A DNA stretch of 64,000 nt from Saccharopolyspora oryzae (lineage in GTDB: Bacteria > Actinomycetota > Actinomycetes > Mycobacteriales > Pseudonocardiaceae), in contig NZ_JAQGLA010000012.1 in assembly GCF_027853915.1 (NCBI RefSeq), positions 1 through 64,000 of the forward strand. The letters are read 5' to 3'. The notes beneath the pieces are model-generated. The model saw only the letters and a program-made list of their open reading frames with translations. It was not told the DNA's origin and searched no databases. The number at the start of each line of letters is the position of its first letter. Position 1 is the first letter of the stretch. Position numbers and translations under genes: made by a program. This document shows positions 20,881 through 29,276 of the stretch, in pieces.

Positions 20881-20919
20881 ACCCGTCTCTCGCGGAGGCT
20901 CGTTCCGCTCACCGTGACC

Positions 20920-21097
20920 GCAGTTTCAATTGAAACTGTGATCCGCCGTGCCTGGGTTTTGCAGTTTCAATTGAAACTGCACACCCGGGCGTGTCGGGAC
21001 CCCGGCGTGTCGGGACCTGCGGACAAGTCGTGCTGGCTGTGGAGAACTTCCGCAAATTCAATGGAAATCGGAGGTCTGATTTCCATTGAATTTGCGG
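20920..21097. repeat. Composite repeat: B pair plus A hairpin (copy A3), first composite
   Basis: Two B palindromes (GCAGTTTCAATTGAAACTG) at 20920-20938 and 20961-20980 are followed by two GTGTCGGGACC direct repeats, then CTGTGGAGAACTTCCGC and the A hairpin at 21051-21097 with arms AAATTCAATGGAAATCGG and TGATTTCCATTGAATTT. The same parts recur in opposite order at 61309-61497. It lies between the convergent gltA and ABC permease genes; its right edge is 2 nt from the permease stop. Confidence 0.9.
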
Positions 21098-21099
21098 GA

Positions 21100-22275
21100 T
21101 CAGGCTGCGCGGAGGGCGTCGCGGAGCTTCACGCGGGAGCCGGTTCGGAGGATCGCGTTGGAGTAGACGCGGCCGCCGAGGCGGAGGAGCAGGGCGAAGG
21201 CCAGGGCGCTGAGGACCAGCGAGACCGCGATCTCCCACGGGGCTGCGACGCCGAGGGCGATGCGCATCGGCATCAGCGTCGGGGAGAAGCCCGGGACCAG
21301 CGACAGGACCGCCGCCATGCTGTTGTCCGGCGAGCTGGGGAGCACCGAGACACCGATGATGAACGGCACCACCAGCAGCATGATCACCGGGCTGATCACG
21401 TTCTGCAGCTCCTCCTGGCGGGACACCAGCGAGGACGCCGCGGCGAGGACCGTCGCGTAGGTGAAGAAGCCGAGCAGGAACCACACCAGCGCCCAGACCA
21501 GCGTGCTCGCCAGCGCCGCGGACGGCAGCGTCAGCATGCCGCTGGCTCCGGTCGCGAGCAGCGCGGTCCCGGCGATCAGCACCAGCTGGAGCAGGCTCGT
21601 CAGGCCGATGCCGACCACCTTCCCGGCGAGCAGCTGGTGCGGCTTGATGGTGGACAGCAGCAGCTCGACGACGCGGCTGGACTTCTCCTCCACGACGCCC
21701 TGCGCGATCATCTGACCACCCATGATCAGGAACATGTAGAGCGCGATGCCCGCGGCGATGGCCATCCCGATCCGCTCCCCGCGGTGCGGGTCGTTGGTCT
21801 CCAGGCTCGTCACGGCGACGTGCGCGTTCTCGGTCGCTGCGCGGACCGCGGCCGGATCCACCTCGTAGCGCCCGAGTTCGACGTCCATCGCCCGCTGCTG
21901 CGCGATCGCGTTCAGCGCGGACTCGACCGAGCTGTCCGGCGTCTGCTTGACGACCAGGCGCGGCTCGTCGGCGGTCCCGGTGATCAGCGCGTCCAGGTCG
22001 CCGTCGCGCACCTGCTGCTCGCCCGCCGGGCCCGGGACGGTGCTGATCTGGAACGTCTTGCCGTACGCCGCGCCGGAGGCCTGCAACGGCTGGCTGATGG
22101 CCGCGGCTTCCGGGACGACACCGACCTTGGTGGTGCCGACCTGGTTCCCGATGAACGCCATCAGCCCGGCGTACCCGCCCATGAGCGCGATGACGGCGAG
22201 GGTGCCGATGATGAAGCCGCGGGTGCGCACGCGGGTGCGGATCTCGCGGCGGGCGACCAACCAGACTGGGCTCAT
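21100..22275 (-). CDS. ABC transporter permease, NatB/ABC-2 type
   Basis: 391 aa. One N-terminal membrane segment (RGFIIGTLAVIALMGGYAGLMAFIG), a large extracytoplasmic domain (about 45-180), then a block of about five membrane segments. VVEEKSSRVVELLLSTIKPHQLLAGKVVGIG is the NatB/ABC-2 consensus. It overlaps the ATPase gene by 4 nt and forms an exporter with it. NatAB exports sodium in Bacillus; for this homologue the substrate is unknown. Confidence 0.87.
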   Translation of the reverse strand: MSPVWLVARREIRTRVRTRGFIIGTLAVIALMGGYAGLMAFIGNQVGTTKVGVVPEAAAISQPLQASGAAYGKTFQISTVPGPAGEQQVRDGDLDALITGTADEPRLVVKQTPDSSVESALNAIAQQRAMDVELGRYEVDPAAVRAATENAHVAVTSLETNDPHRGERIGMAIAAGIALYMFLIMGGQMIAQGVVEEKSSRVVELLLSTIKPHQLLAGKVVGIGLTSLLQLVLIAGTALLATGASGMLTLPSAALASTLVWALVWFLLGFFTYATVLAAASSLVSRQEELQNVISPVIMLLVVPFIIGVSVLPSSPDNSMAAVLSLVPGFSPTLMPMRIALGVAAPWEIAVSLVLSALAFALLLRLGGRVYSNAILRTGSRVKLRDALRAA

Positions 22276-23186
22276 TCGGCCGCCTCCTCGGTGACGACGT
22301 TGCGGAACAGCTCGGTGAGGCTCGGCCGGTTGCGGGTGAACTCCCGGACCGGACCGGTGACCAGCGCGGCCTTGAGCACCGCCTGGTCGTCGGCGTCGTC
22401 GTCCAGCCGAAGCGTGGTGCGGCTGCCGTCGACCGACACGACCTGCGCGCCGGGCACGTCGTCGGCCCAGCCGGGCGCGGCGTCGGGGGCGTCGACGACC
22501 AGCGTCACCGGTCCCTGATCACGCAGCTCGGCGACCGGACCGGCGGCCACCATCTGTCCACTGCGGACGATTCCTACGCGGTCGCACAGCCGCTGCACCA
22601 GGTCGAGCTGGTGGCTGGAGAACACCACCGGAACCCCGGAATCGCACTTCTCCCGCAGCACCGCGCTCATCACGTCGACCGCCACCGGGTCCAGCCCGGA
22701 GAACGGCTCGTCGAGGATGAGCACCTCCGGGTCGTGCACCAGCGCGGCGGCCAGCTGCACGCGCTGCTGGTTGCCGAGGCTGAGCTTCTGCACTTCCTCG
22801 TCGCGGCGTTCGGTCAGCCCCAGCCGCTCGGTCCAGCGCGCGGCGGCGGCCTGCGCGTCGGCGCTCGACATGCCGTGCAGCTCACCGAGGTAGGCGAGCT
22901 GTTCGGAGACCTTCATCTTCGGGTAGAGGCCGCGCTCTTCGGGCATGTAGCCGATGCGGCGGCGGGTGGTGAGGTCCAGCGGCGCGCCGTTCCAGCGCAC
23001 CTGACCGGAATCCGCGGCCAGCACGCCGAGCGCGATCCGCATCGTGGTCGTCTTCCCGGCGCCGTTGCTGCCGACGAAGCCGAACATCTCGCCGGCCCGG
23101 ACGCTGAACGTCATCTCCTTCAGCGCAGTGACATCCCCGTAGCGCTTGCTGATCCGGTCGATCTCCAGCACGCGATCAGTCACCAT
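22272..23186 (-). CDS. ABC transporter ATP-binding protein, NatA-like
   Basis: 304 aa. Walker A GSNGAGKTTTMRI (about residues 38-50), signature LSLGNQQRVQLAAALVHDP, Walker B VLILDEPFSGLDP and the H-loop VVFSSHQLDLVQ. The C-terminal extension (about 215-304) resembles the DUF4162 domain common to NatA-type ATPases. ATG at 23186 with GAAGGGGGCG upstream. It is the first gene of a two-gene operon with the permease. Confidence 0.92.
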   Translation of the reverse strand: MVTDRVLEIDRISKRYGDVTALKEMTFSVRAGEMFGFVGSNGAGKTTTMRIALGVLAADSGQVRWNGAPLDLTTRRRIGYMPEERGLYPKMKVSEQLAYLGELHGMSSADAQAAAARWTERLGLTERRDEEVQKLSLGNQQRVQLAAALVHDPEVLILDEPFSGLDPVAVDVMSAVLREKCDSGVPVVFSSHQLDLVQRLCDRVGIVRSGQMVAAGPVAELRDQGPVTLVVDAPDAAPGWADDVPGAQVVSVDGSRTTLRLDDDADDQAVLKAALVTGPVREFTRNRPSLTELFRNVVTEEAAE

Positions 23187-23220
23187 CGCCCCCTTCTGCG
23201 GTGTAGATCCCCCTGGTGGA

Positions 23221-24795
23221 TCAGTCCACCACACCTTCGAGTGCTCGGCTGACGAGTTCGGTGACAACGGGTTCCGCGGCGGCGCGATCGGCGGGGTTCA
23301 GGCCGGTGCGGCTGCGCCGGTCGAGGACGTCGTCGGCGTCGAGCGCGCCTTCGTGCCGCACCGCCCACAGCACTTCCGCTGCGGTGAGCGGAACGCTCGG
23401 TGCGACCGGTTCCGCCAGCTCCGGGTCGAAGTCGGCGAGGGCGGCGATGCGCCCGGCTTCGGTGCCGTACTTGGCGATCAGCCGGGCCGGGGCTTCGACG
23501 TCGGCGAGGTGGCGGCGGGGCGCGGCGCCGACCAGCGCGACGGCGGTGGTCCGGGACGGGCCCGCGGACAGCCCGCCTGCTTTCACCGCGGCGTCGACGG
23601 CTTCGGCGGCCATCTTCCGGTAGGTGGTGAGCTTGCCGCCGACCACCGTCACCACGCCTTCCGTCGAGGTCAGCACGGCGTGCTTGCGGGACAGGTCGGA
23701 CGATTCCTTGCGCTGGGTCTGCTCCAGCAGCGGACGCAGCCCGGCGAAGGAGCCGAGCACGTGCTCGCGTCCCAGCGGTTTCCCGAGGACGTCGCGGATA
23801 CCGGCCAGCAGGAAGTCCACATCGGACTCCGGGACCTCCGGTACCGAGGGGATGGGCCCGGGGACCGGCTCGTCGGTGAGGCCGAGGTACGCGCGGCCGT
23901 CGGGTTGCGGCAGCAGCAGGAGGAACCGGCCGGAGGTGCCCGGCATCGGCGCGACCAGGGCGGTTCCGGCGATGCCCGCGGCGTCGGCGTCGATCACCAG
24001 GTGCGAACCGCGCGACGGCCGCAGCTTGACGTCGGGCGAGAGCTCCCCGGCCCAGACCCCGGCCGCGTTGACCACCGAACGCGCGCGGATCCGCAACGCC
24101 TCGCCGGTGCGCTGGTCCACGACGTCGGCGCCGTTGCTGTGCAGCTGCTTCGCGCGCACGTGCGTGAGGATGCGCGCGCCGAAACCCGCCGCAGTGCGCG
24201 CCAGCGCGACGACGAGCCGTGCGTCGTCGATCAGCTGGCCGTCGTAGCCGAGCAGACCGCCGCGCAGGCCGGAGGCGCGCAGGCCCGGCACCAGGGCGAG
24301 CGCTTCGGCGGCGGGGATGCGCCGGGGCGGCGGGAGCACGTCGGACGGCGTGCGAGCGGCGCGGCGGAGCGCGTCGCCTGCGTGCAGGCCCGCGTTGAGC
24401 ACCAGCTCGGAGCGGCGGGAGATGGTGCGGTGCAACGGGATCACCTGCGGCATCGTGCGCACCAGGTGCGGAGCGGTCCTGGTCATCAGCACGTTTCGCT
24501 CGACGGCGCTCTCGTGCGCCAGGGCCACGTCGCCGTGCGCCAGGTAGCGGAGGCCGCCGTGCACGAGCTTGCTGGACCAGCGGGACGTTCCCCAGGCGAG
24601 GTCTTCGGCCTCGACCAGTGCGACGGACAGCCCGCGGGCTGCCGCGTCGAGGGCGGCTCCGGCGCCGGTGACCCCGCCGCCGACCACCAGCAGGTCGATC
24701 TCGGACTCGGAGACTTCGGACAGGTCGGTTGCGCGGCGCGCGGCGTTCAGCGAGGTCGCACGCAGCGAACCGGCGGGCAACGGCGTGGTGGTCAT
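23221..24795 (-). CDS. glpD: Glycerol-3-phosphate dehydrogenase (FAD)
   Basis: 524 aa. FAD-binding LLVVGGGVTGAGAALDAAARG at about 22-42, then WGTSRWSSKLVHGGLRYLAHGDVAL, GVLTSTEGVVTVVGGKLTTYRKMA and the C-terminal DAO_C-like helical domain. It oxidises glycerol 3-phosphate to DHAP at the membrane, feeding the respiratory chain. The ATG at 24795 is preferred because an upstream extension would translate the B-family repeats. Its neighbour across a TetR gene is an AgpS-like enzyme that would act on DHAP derivatives, suggesting a shared lipid or glycerol theme. Confidence 0.95.
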   Translation of the reverse strand: MTTTPLPAGSLRATSLNAARRATDLSEVSESEIDLLVVGGGVTGAGAALDAAARGLSVALVEAEDLAWGTSRWSSKLVHGGLRYLAHGDVALAHESAVERNVLMTRTAPHLVRTMPQVIPLHRTISRRSELVLNAGLHAGDALRRAARTPSDVLPPPRRIPAAEALALVPGLRASGLRGGLLGYDGQLIDDARLVVALARTAAGFGARILTHVRAKQLHSNGADVVDQRTGEALRIRARSVVNAAGVWAGELSPDVKLRPSRGSHLVIDADAAGIAGTALVAPMPGTSGRFLLLLPQPDGRAYLGLTDEPVPGPIPSVPEVPESDVDFLLAGIRDVLGKPLGREHVLGSFAGLRPLLEQTQRKESSDLSRKHAVLTSTEGVVTVVGGKLTTYRKMAAEAVDAAVKAGGLSAGPSRTTAVALVGAAPRRHLADVEAPARLIAKYGTEAGRIAALADFDPELAEPVAPSVPLTAAEVLWAVRHEGALDADDVLDRRSRTGLNPADRAAAEPVVTELVSRALEGVVD

Positions 24796-24821
24796 CGCAA
24801 CTCCGGGTGAATCGTCGGGTC

Positions 24822-24881
24822 GCAGTTTCCATTGAAACTGTGGATCCCCGTGGGGGGACGCCGCAGTTTCCATTGAAACTG
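24822..24881. repeat. B-family palindrome pair upstream of glpD
   Basis: Two copies of GCAGTTTCCATTGAAACTG at 24822 and 24863, about 41 nt apart, the same spacing as the B pairs at 20.9 and 61.4 kb. These copies carry CCATTG instead of CAATTG at the centre, so each is slightly imperfect. The pair lies between the TetR stop and the glpD start, with no A hairpin. Confidence 0.85.
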
Positions 24882-24891
24882 TGGTCTGGGG

Positions 24892-25515
24892 TCAGGCTTC
24901 CGGGGGAAGTGGGCGTAGTGCTCCGTCGAGGAGTTGGGTGAGTTCTGCGGCGAGGGCGTCGGGGTCGACGTCGGTGGTCGCTGGCCCGGCGGTGACGACG
25001 AACGACTGCACGAGCAGCAGCAGCGACCGGGCCTGGACCGACGGGTCGCCGGGGCGGATGGAGCCGTCGGCGTGGCCCGCGACGAGGTACTCGCGGAGGA
25101 ACCCCTCGGCGGCCAGCTGGGTGCTGCCCAAGCGCTGCACCAGGTAGGGGAGCAGCAGCTCGGCGTCGGCTTCCAGGACGCGCTGGAGCAGCGGCGCGGT
25201 CTGCAGCAGCCGCACGCCGTGGACGGTCGCGCTGACGAGCCGCTGGCGGACGTTGCCGGTCCGCTCGGCCTCGCGCGCCAGGTTCAGGATCTCGCCGAAC
25301 TCGACGGTCATCAGCGCGGTGACCAGGCTGTTGACGTCGGGGAACCGGCGGTAGAGGGTCATCCGGCTGACCCCGGCGCGGCGGGCGATCTCGGTCAGCG
25401 TGGTCCGCCGGACGCCGTTGGCGAGCACGCACTCCCGGGCCGCTCGCAGCAGCTCGGCATCGCCCACCCGGTTCGGTGCGGATCGCGATCGAGTGCTGTG
25501 ACATTGCGACGGCAT
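24892..25515 (-). CDS. TetR-family regulator
   Basis: 207 aa. HTH: AARECVLANGVRRTTLTEIARRAGVSRMTLYRRFPDVNSLV in order (read in two overlapping parts), a canonical TetR N-terminus. The C-terminal domain is Leu-rich and resembles the TetR_C group that follows short Arg-rich leaders. ATG at 25515 lies only 16 bp from the start of the divergent AgpS-like gene, so its own operator must overlap both starts. It is followed by glpD in the same direction, so it may regulate glpD as well. Confidence 0.87.
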   Translation of the reverse strand: MPSQCHSTRSRSAPNRVGDAELLRAARECVLANGVRRTTLTEIARRAGVSRMTLYRRFPDVNSLVTALMTVEFGEILNLAREAERTGNVRQRLVSATVHGVRLLQTAPLLQRVLEADAELLLPYLVQRLGSTQLAAEGFLREYLVAGHADGSIRPGDPSVQARSLLLLVQSFVVTAGPATTDVDPDALAAELTQLLDGALRPLPPEA

Positions 25516-25524
25516 GTGTAACAC
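25497..25524. promoter_or_regulatory. Candidate operator between divergent tetR and agpS-like genes
   Basis: TGTGACA (25497) and TGTAACA (25517) are direct repeats 20 bp apart; the second lies in the palindrome GTGTAACAC. The starts of the two divergent genes are 16 bp apart, so these sites fall across both start regions. Assignment to this TetR is inference. Confidence 0.4.
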
Positions 25525-25531
25525 TGTACTG

Positions 25532-27175
25532 GTGAGCGGGCTGATCGAACACACCCTTCGCGGAACCTGGACCCCTTCGGGGGGCTCGGCCGCGCCCTTG
25601 ACCCCTCGAGCTCTGCGCTGGTTGCGGCAGCGCATCGGGCTCGCCGAGACCACGACCCCGGCCGTTCCGGCATCGCTGCTGGACGTCCCGGAGAGCGCGC
25701 TGCCGGAGGCGGCCCGCGAGGAGCTCGTGTCGCTGATCGGTGAGCAGCACGTGCTGACCGATCCGACCGAGCGGCTGGGTCGCGCGGGCGGCATGTCCTA
25801 CTCCGACCTGATGCGCCGCCGCAGCGCCTCGGAGCTCGCGGTGCCGGACGCCGTGCTGCTCCCGGCGGACCCGGACGCGGTGCAGGCCGTGCTGGAGGTC
25901 TGCGTCCGGCACGACGTCGCGGTGGTCCCGTTCGGCGGCGGGACGTCGGTGGTCGGCGGTGTCGATGCGCTGCGCGGATCCAAGTCCGCGGTGGTGGCGC
26001 TCGACCTCGCGCGCCTCGACCAGCTGGTCTCGCTCGACCCGACCTCGCGGATCGCCGTGCTGCAGGCCGGGATGCGCGCCGTCGAAGCGGAAGCTCTGCT
26101 GGGTGCGCAAGGTTTCACCCTGGGCCACTTCCCGCAGTCCTACGAGCGGGCCACCATCGGCGGCTTCGCCGCGACCCGCTCCGCTGGTCAGGCGTCGTCC
26201 GGCTACGGCCGCTTCGAGGACATGGTCGCCGGCGTCCGGCTGGCCACCCCGGCCGGTGAGTGGCGCCTCGGCGTTGCCCCGGCGTCGGCGGCGGGCCCCG
26301 ACCTGCGCCACCTCGCGGTCGGCAGCGAGGGCGCGCTAGGCGTGATCACCGAGGTCGCCGTGCGGGTCCGGCCGGTCCCGGTGCGCAAGCGCTACGAGGC
26401 CTTCGTGGTGGACGGTTGGGCGGGCGGAGTCGACGCCGTGCAGACGCTCGCGCAGAACCGCGTGCTGGCCGACGTCACCCGTCTGTCCGATGTGGACGAG
26501 ACCGAGGTGCAGTTCGAGCTCGCCGGGGCGCTGAAGGTCAAGGCCCTGCAGTTCCTGCTGCGCAGCAGGGGGATCCGCCAGCCCTGCCTGCTGGTCCTCG
26601 GCTGGGAAGCGGGTTCGAAGCAGGAGCTCTCGCGGCGTCGCGAGGCGAGCCTGCAGGCGCTGAAGAAGACGCGGGCGATCCGGCTCGGCCGCGCGGTCGG
26701 CGAGTCCTGGCGATCGCACCGGTTCTCCGGTCCGCGCCAGCGCGACGCCCTGCTGGACCGCGGGGTGTGCGTGGAGACGCTGGAAACCGCGACGCACTGG
26801 ACCGGCATCAGCGAGCTGCGCTCCGCGGTGCGCAACGCGCTGGTGCGCAGCCTGCGGACCGGCGGCAAGAAGCCGATCGTCATGTGCCACATCTCGCACG
26901 CCTACGAGACCGGTGCGTCGCTGTACTTCACGGTGCTCGCGACGCGCGACGAGCAGGACCCGCTCGGTCAGTGGCAGCGGGCCAAGCAGGCGGCGGGCGA
27001 CGCGATCGCCGGGCGCGGCACGATCTCCCACCACCACGCCGTCGGCGCCGACCACCTGCCGTGGCTGGTCGAGGAGATCGGCGAGGTCGGGGAGAAGGTG
27101 CTGTCGGCGGCCAAGCAGGCCGTGGACCCGACCGGAATCCTCAACCCCGGCAAGCTCATCCGGCCAGCGCGCTGA
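25532..27175 (+). CDS. FAD-binding oxidase, alkyl-DHAP synthase (AgpS)-like
   Basis: 547 aa. An N-terminal region is followed by a PCMH-type FAD domain (VVPFGGGTSVVGGVDAL; YERATIGGFAATRSAGQASSGYGR; LAVGSEGALGVITEV). The C-terminal cap includes CHISHAYETGASLYFT and TISHHHAVGADHLPW, the latter matching the catalytic His-rich motif of alkyl-dihydroxyacetonephosphate synthase. In bacteria these homologues are usually annotated AgpS; ether lipid synthesis is not proven. The GTG at 25532 is preferred to an ATG at 25514, which would overlap the tetR start. It overlaps the convergent GNAT gene by 20 nt. Confidence 0.85.
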   Translation: MSGLIEHTLRGTWTPSGGSAAPLTPRALRWLRQRIGLAETTTPAVPASLLDVPESALPEAAREELVSLIGEQHVLTDPTERLGRAGGMSYSDLMRRRSASELAVPDAVLLPADPDAVQAVLEVCVRHDVAVVPFGGGTSVVGGVDALRGSKSAVVALDLARLDQLVSLDPTSRIAVLQAGMRAVEAEALLGAQGFTLGHFPQSYERATIGGFAATRSAGQASSGYGRFEDMVAGVRLATPAGEWRLGVAPASAAGPDLRHLAVGSEGALGVITEVAVRVRPVPVRKRYEAFVVDGWAGGVDAVQTLAQNRVLADVTRLSDVDETEVQFELAGALKVKALQFLLRSRGIRQPCLLVLGWEAGSKQELSRRREASLQALKKTRAIRLGRAVGESWRSHRFSGPRQRDALLDRGVCVETLETATHWTGISELRSAVRNALVRSLRTGGKKPIVMCHISHAYETGASLYFTVLATRDEQDPLGQWQRAKQAAGDAIAGRGTISHHHAVGADHLPWLVEEIGEVGEKVLSAAKQAVDPTGILNPGKLIRPAR

Positions 27176-27893
27176 TCGAGTGGTAGCGGAAGCCGAGCCT
27201 GCGGTACACCTTGAGCGCGGGCTCGTTGTCCGCGTCCGCCATCAGCGCCACGGTCCCCTCGCGGGCCAGTTCCCGGGTCAGGAACGTGCAGACCTGCGTG
27301 GACAGGCCCGCGCCGCGGTGATCGGGGTGGGTGGCGACGCCGGACAGGTAGCGCACGCCCGGCGCCGGCCAGCAGTCGCCGCCCACCGAGAGCACCGTCC
27401 CGTCGGCCCCGCGGACGCCCGCCCAGCGGCGCGCCCCGGGGTCGTCCGGGAAGAGGTACGAGCGCGGATTCGCCTTGCGCAGCAGGCTTTCGACGGCCTG
27501 GGTGTCGTCGGCGGTCAGCCACTCGACGTCGGGTGTCGGGGCGGTGGGCGCCTCGGCGGCCAGCTCCATCCAGCCGAACGTCGCCAGGACCTCCAGCTCC
27601 AGCCGCTTGGCGACCTGGTGCGCGAGCGCCGTCCGGCCCAGCGGGCGCAGCTTCTCGCCCTCCAACGTCGGCAGCACCTCGGCGAGCAGCTCGACGCAGT
27701 CGTCGGCTGAACCGGTGAAGACCACGCGGTCGACCTGGTTCAGCTTCGGCGCGTGCACCACGACAGCGCTCCCGTGCTGCCAAGCGGCACCGGCTTCGTG
27801 CGGGTAACCCGGGGTCAGCACCTGTGCGGCCCAACAAACGAGCAGGTCATCGGTGCCCTCAGCGACCTCAGCGGCAGAACGCAGCTCTCGCAT
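27156..27893 (-). CDS. GNAT-family N-acetyltransferase
   Basis: 245 aa. The C-terminal GNAT fold contains GVATHPDHRGAGLSTQV (acetyl-CoA P-loop, RGxG-type) and DADNEPALKVYRRLGFRYH. The N-terminal half (residues 1-120) is a separate domain, as in the GNAT proteins sometimes called FR47-like. Substrate unknown. The ATG at 27893 (MRELRSAAEVAE) is chosen over an upstream one that adds 21 unconserved residues. Confidence 0.82.
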   Translation of the reverse strand: MRELRSAAEVAEGTDDLLVCWAAQVLTPGYPHEAGAAWQHGSAVVVHAPKLNQVDRVVFTGSADDCVELLAEVLPTLEGEKLRPLGRTALAHQVAKRLELEVLATFGWMELAAEAPTAPTPDVEWLTADDTQAVESLLRKANPRSYLFPDDPGARRWAGVRGADGTVLSVGGDCWPAPGVRYLSGVATHPDHRGAGLSTQVCTFLTRELAREGTVALMADADNEPALKVYRRLGFRYHSISALAG

Positions 27894-27955
27894 GCCCCAA
27901 TCGTCCCCCGCCGCCCCGCATCGCCGGAAGTGAATTTCCCGTGACATGAACCCCA

Positions 27956-28009
27956 CCCCGGAGCGGCCGACTCAACCTCACCCCGGAGCGGCCGACTCCG
28001 CGAGGAACC
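27956..28009. repeat. Short tandem repeat
   Basis: CCCCGGAGCGGCCGACTC occurs twice, 24-25 nt apart, upstream of the GNAT gene. Only two units; function unknown. Confidence 0.6.
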
Positions 28010-28030
28010 GGACCAGCCGGGCTCCGGGAT

Positions 28031-28079
28031 CCGCAAATTCAATGGAAATCGGATGTCCGATTTCCATTGAATTTGCGGA
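28031..28079. repeat. A-family hairpin, copy A4
   Basis: AAATTCAATGGAAATCGG and CCGATTTCCATTGAATTT are perfect 18-bp arms around ATGT, bracketed by CCGC and GCGG. It lies between the MFS stop (28116) and the GNAT start, both on the - strand. Confidence 0.9.
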
Positions 28080-28115
28080 ACTCCGCAGGGACCCGGGCCA
28101 CGCGAAGTCGGCAGC

Positions 28116-29276
28116 TCAGCGGCTCCGGGTGGACAGGAGGAGGGCGACGGCCGCCAGGGCCGCCGCGATCGGGCCGAGGAGTTGCGGCCCGGACCAGGCG
28201 ATTCCCGCTGCTCCGAGGATTCCCGACAGCGCGATCGCCAGGTACAGGATCGCGGCGTTGAGGGACACCAGGACCGGTGCCGACTCGGGGGACAGCGTGA
28301 TCAGCCGGTGCTGCTGCGGGGTCGTGATCGCGAACGCCGCGATGCCGTAGAACGCGATCTCGGCCGTCGCCAGCCCGAAGTTCTCCGTGGTCAGCGGCAG
28401 CACCAGCAGGCTGACGACCAGCCAGACCAGCGCGGATGCCACCACCCGGCTGCTGCCGAACCGGTCGGCGAGCATCCCGGCGAGGTAGTTGCCGACGGTG
28501 CCGATGACCCCCAGCAGGAACATCAGCACCGCCAGCCGAACCCCGCTGCCACCGGTCGCCGGGCCGAACACCGCCCCGATGTAGGTGTAGGGCAGGTAGA
28601 CCGCGGTGAACGCGATGAGCGTGGTCGCCAGCACCACCAGCACCCGCCGGTCGCCCAGCGGAGCCAGCCGCTGGCGCAGCCCCTCCACCGCCGGCGTCGC
28701 CACCTCGGCCGGCACCAGCCGCAGCACGCCGAGCAGCCCCAACACGGCCAACCCGGCGACGAACCACATCGTCACCCGCCAACCGAAGAACGCGCCCAGC
28801 GCGGTCCCCAGCGGAGCGCCCATCGCCGTCGCAGCGGTGAAACCCGTTGTCACAGCAGCGATGGCGCGTCCACGACGATCCTCCGGAACCAGTGCGGAAG
28901 CGGTGACCGCAGCGGTCGGCACGAACAGCCCGGCGCCTGCTGCGGCGACCACCTGCGCAGCGATCACCAGCGGGAACGACGGCGCGAGCGCGGTCGCGAC
29001 GTTGCCCACCAGGTAGACGCCCGTCGCGAGCACCAGCACCCGGCGCCGCTGCCAGCTCGCGGTCGCCGTGGCCAGCACCGGCGCGAGCAGGGCGCAGGTG
29101 AGCGCAAACGCGGTGACCACCTGGCCCGCGGCGCCGATCGACACACCCAGAGTGCTGCTGAGCTGCGGCAACAGCCCGGCGAGCACGAACTCGCAGGTGC
29201 CCACGGCGAAGGTGCCGAACCCGAGCACCGGCACCGCCCACCGGCTCGGCGCTGCGGTGTCCACTGTGGAGGTCAT
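28116..29276 (-). CDS. MFS transporter, drug-type (second of a tandem pair)
   Basis: 386 aa, about 12 membrane segments. VLGFGTFAVGTCEFVLAGLLPQL and AAAGAGLFVPTAAVTASALV-type TM5 sequence match DHA1 drug/arabinose-type efflux proteins (YdhP/AraJ-like). It overlaps the preceding MFS gene by 4 nt (ATGA), so the two are co-translated. The pair shares the order of motifs (GTFAVGT, GYLP-like loops, PQQHRLI) and probably arose by duplication. Confidence 0.85.
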   Translation of the reverse strand: MTSTVDTAAPSRWAVPVLGFGTFAVGTCEFVLAGLLPQLSSTLGVSIGAAGQVVTAFALTCALLAPVLATATASWQRRRVLVLATGVYLVGNVATALAPSFPLVIAAQVVAAAGAGLFVPTAAVTASALVPEDRRGRAIAAVTTGFTAATAMGAPLGTALGAFFGWRVTMWFVAGLAVLGLLGVLRLVPAEVATPAVEGLRQRLAPLGDRRVLVVLATTLIAFTAVYLPYTYIGAVFGPATGGSGVRLAVLMFLLGVIGTVGNYLAGMLADRFGSSRVVASALVWLVVSLLVLPLTTENFGLATAEIAFYGIAAFAITTPQQHRLITLSPESAPVLVSLNAAILYLAIALSGILGAAGIAWSGPQLLGPIAAALAAVALLLSTRSR

